Below, piece after piece: positions 1-7,707 of a stretch of DNA of 35,003 nt; the stretch's first letter is position 1, and each line of letters opens with the position of its first letter. The notes beneath the pieces are model-generated. The model had not been told where the DNA came from, searched no databases, and saw only the letters and a program-made list of their open reading frames with translations. The position numbers were made by a program, and so were the translations under genes. Source of the stretch: Thauera linaloolentis 47Lol = DSM 12138 (lineage in GTDB: Bacteria > Pseudomonadota > Gammaproteobacteria > Burkholderiales > Rhodocyclaceae). Location: positions 1-35,003 of the forward strand of contig NZ_AMXE01000040.1 in NCBI RefSeq assembly GCF_000310205.1, read 5' to 3'.

Positions 1-542
1 CGCGACACGCCGGCGGCATCGGCCGCGACCCGCAGCACCACGGCCTCGCCGCTCGCCGCGTCGCGCGCCGACACCAGCAGGGCGCCGGCGACGTCGCCGT
101 GCAGCACACCGGTCTTGGCGCCGCGCAGGCGGCCGCCGTCGGCCACGCACGGGGCCGCGCCGTCGTCGTCATCGGCCACCGCCAGGATCAGCGAGCCGTC
201 GGCCAGTTGCGGCAGCCAGGCCGCCTGCTGCGCCGCCGAGCCCTGCTTGAGCAGCAGGCCGGTGCCGAGCACCGCGCTGGCGAGGAAAGGCTCCATCAGC
301 AGCCGCGCGCCGACGATCTCCATCAGCGCGCCGACGGCCACGGCATCGCCGTCCAGGCCGCCCGCGTCCTCGGGCAGGCGCAGCGCGAGAAAGCCGAACT
401 CGGCGAAATCGCGCCAGGCCTGCGGGCTGTAGCCTTCCGGGCGTTCGAGCGCGGCCCAGCGCTGGTGGAAGCTGTAGTTGTCTTCGGCATAGCGTGCGGC
501 GCTGTCACGCAGCATCGCGATGGTGTCGAGATCGGTCGCCAT
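1..542 (-). CDS. acyl-CoA dehydrogenase, N-terminal part (cut by window edge)
   Basis: This is the N-terminal 180 residues of an acyl-CoA dehydrogenase, starting at the ATG complementary to 540-542 and running off the left end without a stop. The helical N-terminal domain is recognisable (WRDFAEFGFLALRLPEDAGG near residue 45, then a stretch ending in GTGLLLKQGS and WLPQLADGS), followed by the start of the beta-barrel domain. Proteins of this family oxidise acyl-CoA thioesters at the alpha-beta bond using FAD. It starts 8 bp after the stop of a second acyl-CoA dehydrogenase, so the two are probably co-transcribed and may form a hetero-oligomer, as paired dehydrogenases of steroid side-chain degradation do. 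The pairing is inference. The active-site half of the protein is outside the window, so catalytic competence cannot be judged. Confidence 0.85.
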   Translation of the reverse strand, partial: MATDLDTIAMLRDSAARYAEDNYSFHQRWAALERPEGYSPQAWRDFAEFGFLALRLPEDAGGLDGDAVAVGALMEIVGARLLMEPFLASAVLGTGLLLKQGSAAQQAAWLPQLADGSLILAVADDDDGAAPCVADGGRLRGAKTGVLHGDVAGALLVSARDAASGEAVVLRVAADAAGVS

Positions 543-550
543 GTCTTTCC

Positions 551-1762
551 TCACAGTCCCAGCACGGCCTTGGCCACGATGTTGCGCTGGATCTCGGACG
601 AGCCGCCGAAGATCGTCGCCGCGCGATTGTAGAAATGATCCTTCAGGATGCCGCCGGCGTCGTCCGGCCCCAGCGGCGGCAGCCCGGCCTCGTGCAGCGC
701 GCGCACGTCGAAGGCGGCGCCGGCATGGCCCAGGGATTCGACCAGGGTTTCCATCACCTCCTGGTACAGCTCGGTGCCGCGGATCTTGATCAGCGAGGCC
801 TCGCCGCCGTTCTCGCTGCCGTCGCACATCGCCGCCACGGCCTGGTAGGCCGTGCGTTCGAGCGCGAGGAAGCGCAGTTCGTATTCGCCGATGCGCTGGC
901 GCAGCAGCGGCTGCCCGATCAGCGGACGGCCGTCGGCGCCAGCGGTGCCGCGCGCATGGCGCTTGAGGCGGTCCAGCACGTGCCAGGCCCAGCCGACGAT
1001 GGCGCCGGCGGTGCGCTCGTTCTTGAGCAGGAACTTGGCGTAGGTCCAGCCCTTGCCTTCCTCGCCGACGAGGTTTCCGGCCGGCACGCGGACGTCTTCC
1101 AGCCACACTTCGTTGACGTGCGCGTAGCCGTCCATGGTGCGGATCGGCACCACCTTGACGCCCGGACTCTTCATGTCGATGAGCAGGAAGGAGATGCCGC
1201 TCTGCGGCTTGTCGTCGCGGTCGGTGCGCACCAGGCAGAACAGCCAGTCGGCCCATTGCGCGTAGGTCGTCCATACCTTCTGGCCGTTGACCACGTAATG
1301 GTCGCCGTCGCGCAGCGCGGTGGTGCGCAGGCCGGCGAGGTCCGAGCCGGCGCCGGGCTCGGAATAGCCCTGCGCCCAGAATTCGTCGGTGCTCTTGATG
1401 CCCGGCAGGAAGCGTGCCTTCTGCGCCTCGCTGCCGAAGGCGTAGATCACCGGGCCGACGTACTTGACGCCGAAGGGGATCACCCACGGGCAGCCCAGGC
1501 GTGCCAGCTCGTCCTCGAAGGCGAAGCGCTCCAGCGGCGACCAGCCCAGGCCGCCGTGCTCCCGCGGCCAGTGCGCCACCGCCCAGCCCTGCTGGTCGAG
1601 CAGGCGCATCCAGCGCACGTAGTCGTCCTTGTCCAGCACCTGGTGGCGATGGGCCTTGCCGCGCAGGTCGGCGGGCATGATGTTGTCGTGGAAATCGCGT
1701 ACCTGCCGGCGCAGGGCCTCGGCCCTGTCACGCAGTTCGTCGATGCTGGCTTGTGGATTCAT
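551..1762 (-). CDS. acyl-CoA dehydrogenase
   Basis: A complete 403-residue acyl-CoA dehydrogenase, near the usual family length. It begins MNPQASIDELRDRAEALRRQ, has the family motif GYSEPGAGSDLAGL in the middle domain, VNGQKVWTTYAQWADW in the beta domain, and ends with IFGGSSEIQRNIVAKAVLGL, the usual C-terminal signature near the active site and FAD. It would dehydrogenate a CoA-activated acid in the cytoplasm, passing electrons to ETF. The ATG overlaps the TGA of the upstream MDR gene by 4 bp (ATGA), indicating translational coupling, and the next acyl-CoA dehydrogenase follows after 8 bp. The same open frame extends much further upstream only because of GC-rich codon bias; the chosen ATG matches the family N-terminus. 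The substrate cannot be read from the sequence. Confidence 0.93.
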   Translation of the reverse strand: MNPQASIDELRDRAEALRRQVRDFHDNIMPADLRGKAHRHQVLDKDDYVRWMRLLDQQGWAVAHWPREHGGLGWSPLERFAFEDELARLGCPWVIPFGVKYVGPVIYAFGSEAQKARFLPGIKSTDEFWAQGYSEPGAGSDLAGLRTTALRDGDHYVVNGQKVWTTYAQWADWLFCLVRTDRDDKPQSGISFLLIDMKSPGVKVVPIRTMDGYAHVNEVWLEDVRVPAGNLVGEEGKGWTYAKFLLKNERTAGAIVGWAWHVLDRLKRHARGTAGADGRPLIGQPLLRQRIGEYELRFLALERTAYQAVAAMCDGSENGGEASLIKIRGTELYQEVMETLVESLGHAGAAFDVRALHEAGLPPLGPDDAGGILKDHFYNRAATIFGGSSEIQRNIVAKAVLGL

Positions 1763-2787
1763 GCTGCGGCCCCGTCGGAAATTTTCACCAGCTGGACGCC
1801 CCGGTTGCGGCCGTGGAAGACGCGGGAGATCGCCTCGACCATGTTGTCGAGCCCGTCCAGCACTTCGATCTGATAATGCAGGCTGCCGTCGGCCACCCAG
1901 TCCTGCAGGATGCCGACCACCTCGGCATGGCGGTGCATGTAGTCGCGCACCAGGAAGCCTTCGATGCGGGCGGCCTTGTTGACCACCTGCATCAGCGCCT
2001 CGGTGCGCTGCGCCACCGGCGCGCCCTTGGCGCCGTTGTAGCTGGCGACGAGGCCGCACAGCACCACGCGCGCACGTTCGCGCAGGCGTTCGAGGACGAG
2101 GTCCATCACCGGGCCGCCGACGTTTTCGTAGGCGATGTCGATGCCTTCCGGGCACAGGGCGTCGAGCCGCGCGCCGACGTCCTCGGCCTTGTAGTCGATG
2201 ACCCTGCCGATGCCGCACACCTGGCGCAGCCAGGCGCATTTTTCGGCGCCGCCGGCGATGCCGACCACCTTGAGGCCCAACTTGCTGCCGATCTGGCACA
2301 CCAGCGAGCCGACGCTGCCGGCCGCGGCGGTGACCACCAGGGTCTCGCCCGCCCTGGGCCGGCCGATCTCGGTCAGCCCGCAGTAGGCGGTGAGCCCCTG
2401 CACGTCGAGCACCGAGCGGTAGGCGGCGAGCGGCACGCCGTCGCGCGGCGCCAGCTTGTGCAGATGAGCCGCCGGAGCGACGAACCATTGCTGGCAGCCG
2501 CCCATGCCGTTCACATAGTCACCAGGACTCAGCGCCGGATCGTGCGAGGCCTCGACCACGCCCAGGGTGATGCCCATCATCACCTCGCCGAGCGGCTGCG
2601 GCGGGAAGTAGGTTTCCTTCTCGTTCATCCACAGCCGCATCGACGGCGGAATCAGCAGGTAGAGGTTCCTCACCAGCACCTCGCCGGGGCCCGGCACCGG
2701 CCGCGGCACCCGGCGGACCTCGAAGTGCTCGCGGCCGACCTCGTCCTGCGGGCGGGAGACGAGCCGCCACTGGAGGTTCGTTTCCAC
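1759..2787 (-). CDS. zinc-independent MDR NADP-dependent oxidoreductase
   Basis: A 342-residue medium-chain dehydrogenase/reductase of the prostaglandin-reductase/curcumin-reductase type, which reduces activated C=C bonds with NADPH. The N-terminal segment contains NLYLLIPPSMRLWMNEKETY, typical of this group. The Rossmann nucleotide loop AAAGSVGS lies at residues 154-161, followed by GLKVVGIAGG and DIAYENVGG. The zinc-binding cysteine cluster of alcohol dehydrogenases is absent. The start is a GTG directly after the TGA of the upstream Rieske gene (TGAGTG), with a purine-rich GGGAGCGAG before it. The stop overlaps the next start by 4 bp. It is clearly paralogous to the MDR protein at 16819-17853. 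In context it probably saturates an enone or enoyl intermediate; the substrate is unknown. Confidence 0.92.
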   Translation of the reverse strand: METNLQWRLVSRPQDEVGREHFEVRRVPRPVPGPGEVLVRNLYLLIPPSMRLWMNEKETYFPPQPLGEVMMGITLGVVEASHDPALSPGDYVNGMGGCQQWFVAPAAHLHKLAPRDGVPLAAYRSVLDVQGLTAYCGLTEIGRPRAGETLVVTAAAGSVGSLVCQIGSKLGLKVVGIAGGAEKCAWLRQVCGIGRVIDYKAEDVGARLDALCPEGIDIAYENVGGPVMDLVLERLRERARVVLCGLVASYNGAKGAPVAQRTEALMQVVNKAARIEGFLVRDYMHRHAEVVGILQDWVADGSLHYQIEVLDGLDNMVEAISRVFHGRNRGVQLVKISDGAAA

Positions 2788-4182
2788 TCACTCGCTCCCG
2801 AGGCCGAGGTACTTGTCCAGGGTTTCGTGGTGGTGGCGGATGCGGCTTTCCTGGTAGCTCGCCAGCGTCACGCGGCCCTTCTTCGACGCGCGCAGGCCCT
2901 TGGTCATGGCGCCCAGGTTGTTCATGTCCTGGTCGAAGACCGGGCCCAGCGCACCGAGTTCGGCGGCGGCCGAGAAGGGCTGGTCGTCGGGCAGGCGGTT
3001 GAGCCGGGCCGGCGGCGGCGGCACTTCGCCTTCCTTATGGCGCCACAGCAGCATGACGTCGAAGATGCAGCTCTCGTGGTTGTCGCCGTCGGGGATGACG
3101 CGGTAGATGATGTTGCCGCAATAGCCCGCCCAGATCTGGGTGTTGGGGAAGATCGAGTACAGGATGGCGTCCTGCAGTTCGGCCAGGGTGGCGTGCGACA
3201 GGTCGCGGCCGGACACCTCGCCGAAGATCTTGCGGTTGAGCTCGCCGATGTACTGGCGGGCGGTCAGCCCTTCGGGCAGGCGGTGGGCGCCGCCGTCGGA
3301 ATCGGCCATGCGACCGGACTCTTCCAGGATGTCGTGCAGCACCAGCGATTCGGCCACGCCGCGGGTGTGGGTGCTGGGCACCGCCATCGGCGTGACGCTG
3401 CGGCTGATGTTGTCGCCGTACATGTCGTACTGGCTGTCGCAGTCGGCGGTGAAGGTCATCAGTTGCGGATGGGTGACGCGGGCGTGCATCGACTCCATGA
3501 ACGCTTCCTGCGCCACCTTCCAGTTGGAGGGCACCCTGCGCTGCACGTGGGCGATGATCACCGATTGCTCGAAGCCGTAGTCGCGGAAGTGCTGCGGCAG
3601 CGCGTCGAGGTAGTCGAGCAGCGGCGGCGCGTTCTCGTCCATGTTGATGAAGACGAAGCCGAGCCAGCTTTCCACCCGCAGTGCGGGCAGGTCGCTCTTG
3701 CCCTGGTCGAGGTGCTTGAAATCCCACTCGCAGGGAATGCTGGCGAGCTTGCCGCGCAGGTCCCAGGTGAAGCCGTGGTACGGACACTTCAGCTCCCTGA
3801 CCGTGCCGCCGTTCATGCGCAGCGCGCGCCCGCGGTGCAGGCAGGAGTTGTGGAAGGCACGGATGAGGCCGTCGTCGCCGCGCATGACGATGACGGAATG
3901 GCCGACGATGTCGTAGACCAGGTGGTCGCCGGACTTGGGCAACTGCTCCTCGCGACAGACGAACTGCCAGGTGCGGGGCCACATCTTCTCGGCTTCGAGG
4001 CGGTGGAAAGCGGCCGAGGCGTAGCGCTCCACCGACAGGTCGTCGTCGCGGAAGCCGGGATGGCTGGACGCCAGGTAGTCGGGCACCGGCACCGTTTCCT
4101 GCTCGAGCAGCGCCTGGAACAGCGCAGGATTGCCGGCCTGGCCTTGCGGCAGCATCTCGAACTTTTCTGCGGGCTTGTTCAT
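2788..4182 (-). CDS. Rieske non-heme iron oxygenase, large subunit (first of three)
   Basis: A 464-residue aromatic-ring-hydroxylating-type oxygenase alpha subunit. The Rieske [2Fe-2S] ligands are C114, H116, C133 and H136 in CLHRG and CPYHG. The mononuclear iron site follows in NWKVAQEAFMESMHARVTH (from N220), with H233 and H238 as likely ligands. Such enzymes insert oxygen into rings or activated C-H bonds using electrons from a reductase. No reductase or ferredoxin is encoded nearby. The ATG at 4182 is preceded by a GGAAGGAG-type ribosome site about 8 bp upstream. It sits 40 bp after the thiolase-like gene and abuts the MDR gene, inside one operon. Subfamily and substrate are not determinable by eye; a demethylase or ring hydroxylase role is equally possible. 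Confidence 0.92.
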   Translation of the reverse strand: MNKPAEKFEMLPQGQAGNPALFQALLEQETVPVPDYLASSHPGFRDDDLSVERYASAAFHRLEAEKMWPRTWQFVCREEQLPKSGDHLVYDIVGHSVIVMRGDDGLIRAFHNSCLHRGRALRMNGGTVRELKCPYHGFTWDLRGKLASIPCEWDFKHLDQGKSDLPALRVESWLGFVFINMDENAPPLLDYLDALPQHFRDYGFEQSVIIAHVQRRVPSNWKVAQEAFMESMHARVTHPQLMTFTADCDSQYDMYGDNISRSVTPMAVPSTHTRGVAESLVLHDILEESGRMADSDGGAHRLPEGLTARQYIGELNRKIFGEVSGRDLSHATLAELQDAILYSIFPNTQIWAGYCGNIIYRVIPDGDNHESCIFDVMLLWRHKEGEVPPPPARLNRLPDDQPFSAAAELGALGPVFDQDMNNLGAMTKGLRASKKGRVTLASYQESRIRHHHETLDKYLGLGSE

Positions 4183-4222
4183 CGTCTTGTCTCCTTCCTA
4201 GGGTCTTGTATCGGAACGGCCG

Positions 4223-5374
4223 TCAGCCGGCCTGCAGGATGCATACCGCGCTCACGCCCGGGGCGCCGTAAACATGGGTGTAGCCGAGCCTGGGCCGGCC
4301 CGGCACCTGGCGCTGCCCGGCCTGGCCCCGCAACTGGGCGCAGACCTCGATGACCTGGCGCAGGCCGGAAGCCCCCACCGGTTCGCCGTTGGCGAGGCAG
4401 CCGCCGTCGGTATTGATCGGCAGGCGGCCGCCGATCTCGGTCGCGCCGCTGCGCAGCAGGTGCGCCTGCTCGCCATGCTCGCAAAAGCCGTTCTCGGCGA
4501 TGTGGATCAGTTCCGAGCCGCTGTCGGTGTCCTGCAACTGGATCACGCCGATGTCCCGCGGGCCGACGCCGGCCAGCTCGAACGCGGCGCGCGAGGCGGT
4601 CACCGTCGGCGCCGGCGCCTGCTCGGCGGCGAGGCCCGGGCTGAAGACCTCGAACGAGCCGTGGTGGCGCGTGCGCATCACCGCCGCCTTGACGATGATC
4701 GGACGGTCGGTGTACTTGCGCGCATGCCTTGCGCTGCACAGCACCAGCGCCGCGCCGCCCTCGGCCGGATTGCAGAACATGTACTTGCGCAGCGGCAGGT
4801 TCACCGGCATCGACTCGGCGATCTCGGCGTAGCCGAGCTCGCGCCGGCGCCAGGCGTGCGGCGTCAGCGCGCCGTTGCGGAAGGCCCGCTGCGCGACCCG
4901 TACCAGGGCGTCGTCGGTGATGCCGTGCTCGAACATGTAGCGGCGCGTCTTCAGCGCGAAGAACTGGGTGGTGAGCATCATGCCGGTCTCGCCGTACCAG
5001 TCCTCCAGCCCCCAGTCGCGCGGCCTGGGATTGAAGGCTCCGCGCGGATGCTTGTCGAAACCGACCGCGACGCCGATCTCCGCCATGCCGGACTGGATCG
5101 CGGCGATCACGCTGGCCAGCGCGCTGCCGCCGGTGGCGCAGCCGTTGGCGACGTTGACGAAAGGCACGCCGGTCAGGCCCAGCAGGTTGCCGAGCGCATC
5201 GGCGTTGCCGGCGTCCTGGCTGCCGCCGTAGGCCACGCCCACCTGTGACCAGGCCACGCCCGCGTCCTTGAGCGCCTCCCTGACCGCGTGGGCGCCCTGC
5301 TGCTGCCCGGAAAGACCGTCGGTGCGGCCGAAGGGGTGGAGGCCGATGCCGATGATGGCGACGTCGTTGTTCAT
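4223..5374 (-). CDS. thiolase-like lipid-transfer (Ltp/SCP-2 type) protein, probable aldolase
   Basis: A 383-residue thiolase-fold protein. It starts MNNDVAIIGIGLHPFGRTDG and keeps the nucleophile-region motif NVANGCATGGSAL (C79). The usual thiolase GHP motif is changed to NGEPVGASG (E331 instead of His), and the C-terminal CxGxG is replaced by VYGAPGVSAV (Y369). Loss of these two residues is typical of Ltp-type proteins that work as retro-aldolases rather than thiolases. The gene follows a DUF35 Zn-ribbon protein by 17 bp. In steroid side-chain degradation the aldolase Ltp2 needs a DUF35 partner domain, so the pair here probably forms a similar complex that cleaves a beta-hydroxyacyl-CoA. 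The fold is secure; aldolase activity is inference from the residue changes and the neighbour. Confidence 0.87.
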   Translation of the reverse strand: MNNDVAIIGIGLHPFGRTDGLSGQQQGAHAVREALKDAGVAWSQVGVAYGGSQDAGNADALGNLLGLTGVPFVNVANGCATGGSALASVIAAIQSGMAEIGVAVGFDKHPRGAFNPRPRDWGLEDWYGETGMMLTTQFFALKTRRYMFEHGITDDALVRVAQRAFRNGALTPHAWRRRELGYAEIAESMPVNLPLRKYMFCNPAEGGAALVLCSARHARKYTDRPIIVKAAVMRTRHHGSFEVFSPGLAAEQAPAPTVTASRAAFELAGVGPRDIGVIQLQDTDSGSELIHIAENGFCEHGEQAHLLRSGATEIGGRLPINTDGGCLANGEPVGASGLRQVIEVCAQLRGQAGQRQVPGRPRLGYTHVYGAPGVSAVCILQAG

Positions 5375-5391
5375 GGGAATGGGCTCCGTGA

Positions 5392-5832
5392 TCAGGCCGC
5401 CGGGGCGAAGGCGTAGGTATGGACCGGCGCCTCGCCCGCCACCTGGCGGTAGGCGATCAGGGTGAGGCGCATCGGCATGCCGATCTCGAGCCGCTCCGGG
5501 TCGGCGACGGTGAGCCGGCTTTCCACCTTCACGCCCGAGGGCATCTCGACGTAGCCGACGCCATAGGGCTGGAACGCGTGCTCGGCTTCACCGCCGGCAT
5601 AGGGCGCCTTGGGCTGGAAGCCCTGGATGGTCCACGACCACAGGCGCCCTTCCGCGCCGAGCTCGTGCGCCGTCATTTCGCTGGCGCAGCAGCGGGTGCA
5701 GCCCTGCGCGGCGGGAAAGTAGATCTCGCCGCAGCAGGTACAGCGGCTTCCCACCAGCACCGGGCGGTCGGCGCTGCCGGCGACGACGCCGGGGCAAGCG
5801 AGGCGCGGAAGCGGATTCGGCTCCATCTGCAT
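5392..5832 (-). CDS. DUF35 Zn-ribbon/OB-fold protein, partner of the Ltp protein
   Basis: A 146-residue protein with an N-terminal rubredoxin-like zinc ribbon, C31-x2-C34 and C45-x2-C48 (GSRCTCCGEIYFP, then GCTRC), followed by an OB-fold-like domain containing SWTIQGFQPKAPY and GVGYVEMPSGVKVESRL. Proteins of this family bind acyl-CoA and act as obligate partners of thiolase-like enzymes. It is the first gene of the operon and directly precedes the Ltp gene. Two in-frame ATGs exist, at 5832 and 5826. The GGAG is only 2 bp from the first and 8 bp from the second, so the ATG at 5826 (protein starting MEPNPLPRL) may be the true start. A TetR1-type operator motif lies about 15 bp upstream. Confidence 0.9.
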   Translation of the reverse strand: MQMEPNPLPRLACPGVVAGSADRPVLVGSRCTCCGEIYFPAAQGCTRCCASEMTAHELGAEGRLWSWTIQGFQPKAPYAGGEAEHAFQPYGVGYVEMPSGVKVESRLTVADPERLEIGMPMRLTLIAYRQVAGEAPVHTYAFAPAA

Positions 5833-5846
5833 CTCTCCAGAAAATA

Positions 5847-5865
5847 CAAAACAATCAAGAATGTT
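5847..5865 (-). promoter_or_regulatory. type-1 operator motif, upstream of the DUF35/Ltp operon
   Basis: On the minus strand this reads AACATTCTTGATTGTTTTG, matching the copy at 10798-10816 at 17 of 19 positions. With flanking bases it forms an imperfect palindrome, AACAA-n-CA-nnnn-TG-n-TTGTT. It lies between TetR1 and the DUF35 start codon in an AT-rich pocket of otherwise GC-rich DNA. It is probably a TetR1 operator overlapping the promoter; binding is inferred. Confidence 0.68.
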
Positions 5866-5931
5866 TGTTATGTTACACGAAAGCGCCGGCAGGTAAAGCG
5901 GCGCGATGAAGTTTCCACCCGCCTGAATGCG

Positions 5932-5953
5932 GAACGGGGCGCATGCCCCGTTC
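5932..5953 (-). terminator. perfect hairpin just after TetR1, possible terminator
   Basis: A perfect 9-bp stem (GAACGGGGC / GCCCCGTTC) with the 4-nt loop GCAT begins 20 bp downstream of the TetR1 stop. No run of T follows on the minus strand, so it is not a canonical intrinsic terminator. It may still separate TetR1 transcription from the DUF35 operon. Confidence 0.45.
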
Positions 5954-5973
5954 GTCGTCGATCCTTTCGTGTC

Positions 5974-6777
5974 TCAGCCTGCGGCCTTGCCCGCCTTGCG
6001 CGTCTTCTTCGCCGGCGCGGCGGGTTCGTCGCGGGGCGGCGACTGGCCGTCGTGCGTCGCCTGGTAGGCCTTCTCCATTTCCATCATCGCCACCGTGGCG
6101 AGCAGGTGGTGCAGCTTCTTGAGGCGGTCGTCCTTCATGTAGGGCGTGGGGTTGATCGCCACCCCCTTCAGCGAATGGAAGAACAAGTCGCGCAGCACCT
6201 GGCTCGTTTCCGGGTAGTCGGCCCAGTAGGGGAAGCGCTTCAGCAGGCTGGCGGACTTGCGCTGGTCGAGGACCTCTTCCAGCGGCTGCAGCACGCTCTG
6301 CAGGTCCTTGTCGGTGCGGGCGCCGCGCTGCAGTTCCTGCAGGGCGATGAAGGACGGACGGCCGTAGTAGTACTTCTGCAGCACCTCCAGCGTCTCCAGC
6401 ATGCTCTCGAAGGTCGGCGTGTTGCCCGGCGGCAGCTTGACGCGCCTGACCGCGTCCTCGTACTCCACCGCGCGCAGGTCGGTGATGAACTCGGCCGCGG
6501 CGTTGAACACGTCGGCGCGCGACTTGAAGTGGTGCGTCATCGCGCCGCGCGACACGCCCGCGCGCTGTGCGATCTTCTCGGTGGTGGTCTGGGTATAGCC
6601 CAGCTCGACCAGGCACTGCAGCGTCGCATCCAGGATCTGGTTGCGCGTGGCCTGGCTTTTTTCCGCCTGCCAGGTGGTGCCGCTGGCGCGCGCACTCTCG
6701 CGGCGGGCGCGTGCGATCCGGCGGACCGGCTGGGCCGGGGACGTCAACGGGGATTCGACCGCGTTCTCTTCACTCAT
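5974..6777 (-). CDS. TetR/AcrR family regulator (TetR1)
   Basis: A 267-residue TetR regulator, longer than the usual 190-220 because of a basic N-terminal extension of about 40 residues and a Lys/Ala-rich tail (PAAPAKKTRKAGKAAG). The DNA-binding helix-turn-helix is at about residues 64-86 (TTTEKIAQRAGVSRGAMTHH), followed by FKSRADV, the classic TetR pattern. The C-terminal ligand domain is helical. It sits alone between two catabolic operons on the same strand. A motif related to those in front of five other operons lies 82 bp upstream of its ATG, which suggests autoregulation and control of the whole cluster. The inducer is unknown; a CoA thioester or the hydrophobic substrate itself would be typical. 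Confidence 0.92.
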   Translation of the reverse strand: MSEENAVESPLTSPAQPVRRIARARRESARASGTTWQAEKSQATRNQILDATLQCLVELGYTQTTTEKIAQRAGVSRGAMTHHFKSRADVFNAAAEFITDLRAVEYEDAVRRVKLPPGNTPTFESMLETLEVLQKYYYGRPSFIALQELQRGARTDKDLQSVLQPLEEVLDQRKSASLLKRFPYWADYPETSQVLRDLFFHSLKGVAINPTPYMKDDRLKKLHHLLATVAMMEMEKAYQATHDGQSPPRDEPAAPAKKTRKAGKAAG

Positions 6778-6858
6778 GACTCGTTACCTTCCAGATTCGA
6801 CGCGACACATATTCCGCTCGCACGCATCGGTGCGCGCATGGTACGAGCGGGCTCGAAA

Positions 6859-6877
6859 AACATTCGCGTTCGTATGT
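6859..6877 (+). promoter_or_regulatory. type-1 operator motif, upstream of TetR1
   Basis: Reads AACATTCGCGTTCGTATGT, 14 of 19 matches to the 10798 copy and the most divergent of the six. It lies in the 108-bp gap between the TetR1 start and the stop of the preceding SDR gene, where autoregulation of TetR1 would be expected. Read on its own it would be weak; its position supports it. Confidence 0.5.
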
Positions 6878-6885
6878 GAAGGATT

Positions 6886-7683
6886 TTACGACAGTCTTAT
6901 GGAATGGCCATAGTCAACCGTGACGATGGAGCCGTTCATGAACGACGACGCCTCGCTCGCCAGCAGCAGCAGCGGCCCGTCGAGCTCCTCCAGGCGGCCG
7001 AGGCGCTTGGCCGGCAGGTTGGCGATTTCCTTCTTGCCCGCCTCCGACTCGTAGAACGGATTCGTCATCTCGCTGGGGAAATAGCCCGGCGCGATGGCAT
7101 TGACGCGGATGCCATACGGCAGCAGGTCGAGCGCCATGTAGCGCGTCATGTGGATCAGCGCCCCCTTGGTGGTGCCATAGTTGATGAAATTCGGATAGGC
7201 GAGGTGGCCGAGGATGGATGCGATGTTGATGATCGCCCCGCCCTGCTCCGCGGCGATCAGGCGCTGGGCCACGGCCTGCGTGACGTAGAAGGGCCCCGAC
7301 AGGTTGACGTCCAGCAGCGAAGTCCATTGCGCCTCGGTCATCTGGTGGAAGGCCGTCGGATCGGTCCCGCCGGCATTGTTTACCAGGATGTGCGCCGGGC
7401 TGCCGAACCTCGCCTCGACGGCATCCAGCGCGGCGCCGATGGAGGCCTTGTCGCCCACGTCCATGCGGCATGCCATGGCCTTGCCGCCCGCGGCGCGGAT
7501 CGCCTCGGCGACCGCTTCGACACGCTCGACGCGCCGCGCCGCGCACACGACCCTGGCCCCGGCGGCGGCCAGCACGTGCGCCATGCGCTCGCCCAGGCCG
7601 GAACCGGCGCCGGTGACCAGCGCGACGCGGCCTTCGAGCGAAAAACGTTTCAGGGTTTCGCCTGCTTCAATGTGGATGCTCAT
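6886..7683 (-). CDS. SDR family NAD(P)-dependent oxidoreductase
   Basis: A 265-residue classical short-chain dehydrogenase. The cofactor loop TGAGSGLG is at residues 24-31, NNAG at 102-105, N127 in DVNLSG, and the catalytic S156, Y169 and K173 (YGTTK). The C-terminal PGYFPSEMT follows the usual NAIAPG. It oxidises or reduces a hydroxyl/keto group in the cytoplasm. It is the last gene of the operon that begins with E1 alpha at 10705, following the E2 gene by 24 bp. R50/R51 after the second beta strand hint at NADP preference, but this is not decisive. The substrate is unknown. Confidence 0.92.
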   Translation of the reverse strand: MSIHIEAGETLKRFSLEGRVALVTGAGSGLGERMAHVLAAAGARVVCAARRVERVEAVAEAIRAAGGKAMACRMDVGDKASIGAALDAVEARFGSPAHILVNNAGGTDPTAFHQMTEAQWTSLLDVNLSGPFYVTQAVAQRLIAAEQGGAIINIASILGHLAYPNFINYGTTKGALIHMTRYMALDLLPYGIRVNAIAPGYFPSEMTNPFYESEAGKKEIANLPAKRLGRLEELDGPLLLLASEASSFMNGSIVTVDYGHSIRLS

Positions 7684-7707
7684 GTCGTTGTCCTTGTTGT
7701 TGCTGCT

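Noticed and set aside
1753-4353. A very long plus-strand open frame opposite the MDR and Rieske genes.
   Set aside because: It is antisense to two genes with clear family motifs, has no family pattern of its own, and such frames are common opposite GC-rich coding DNA.
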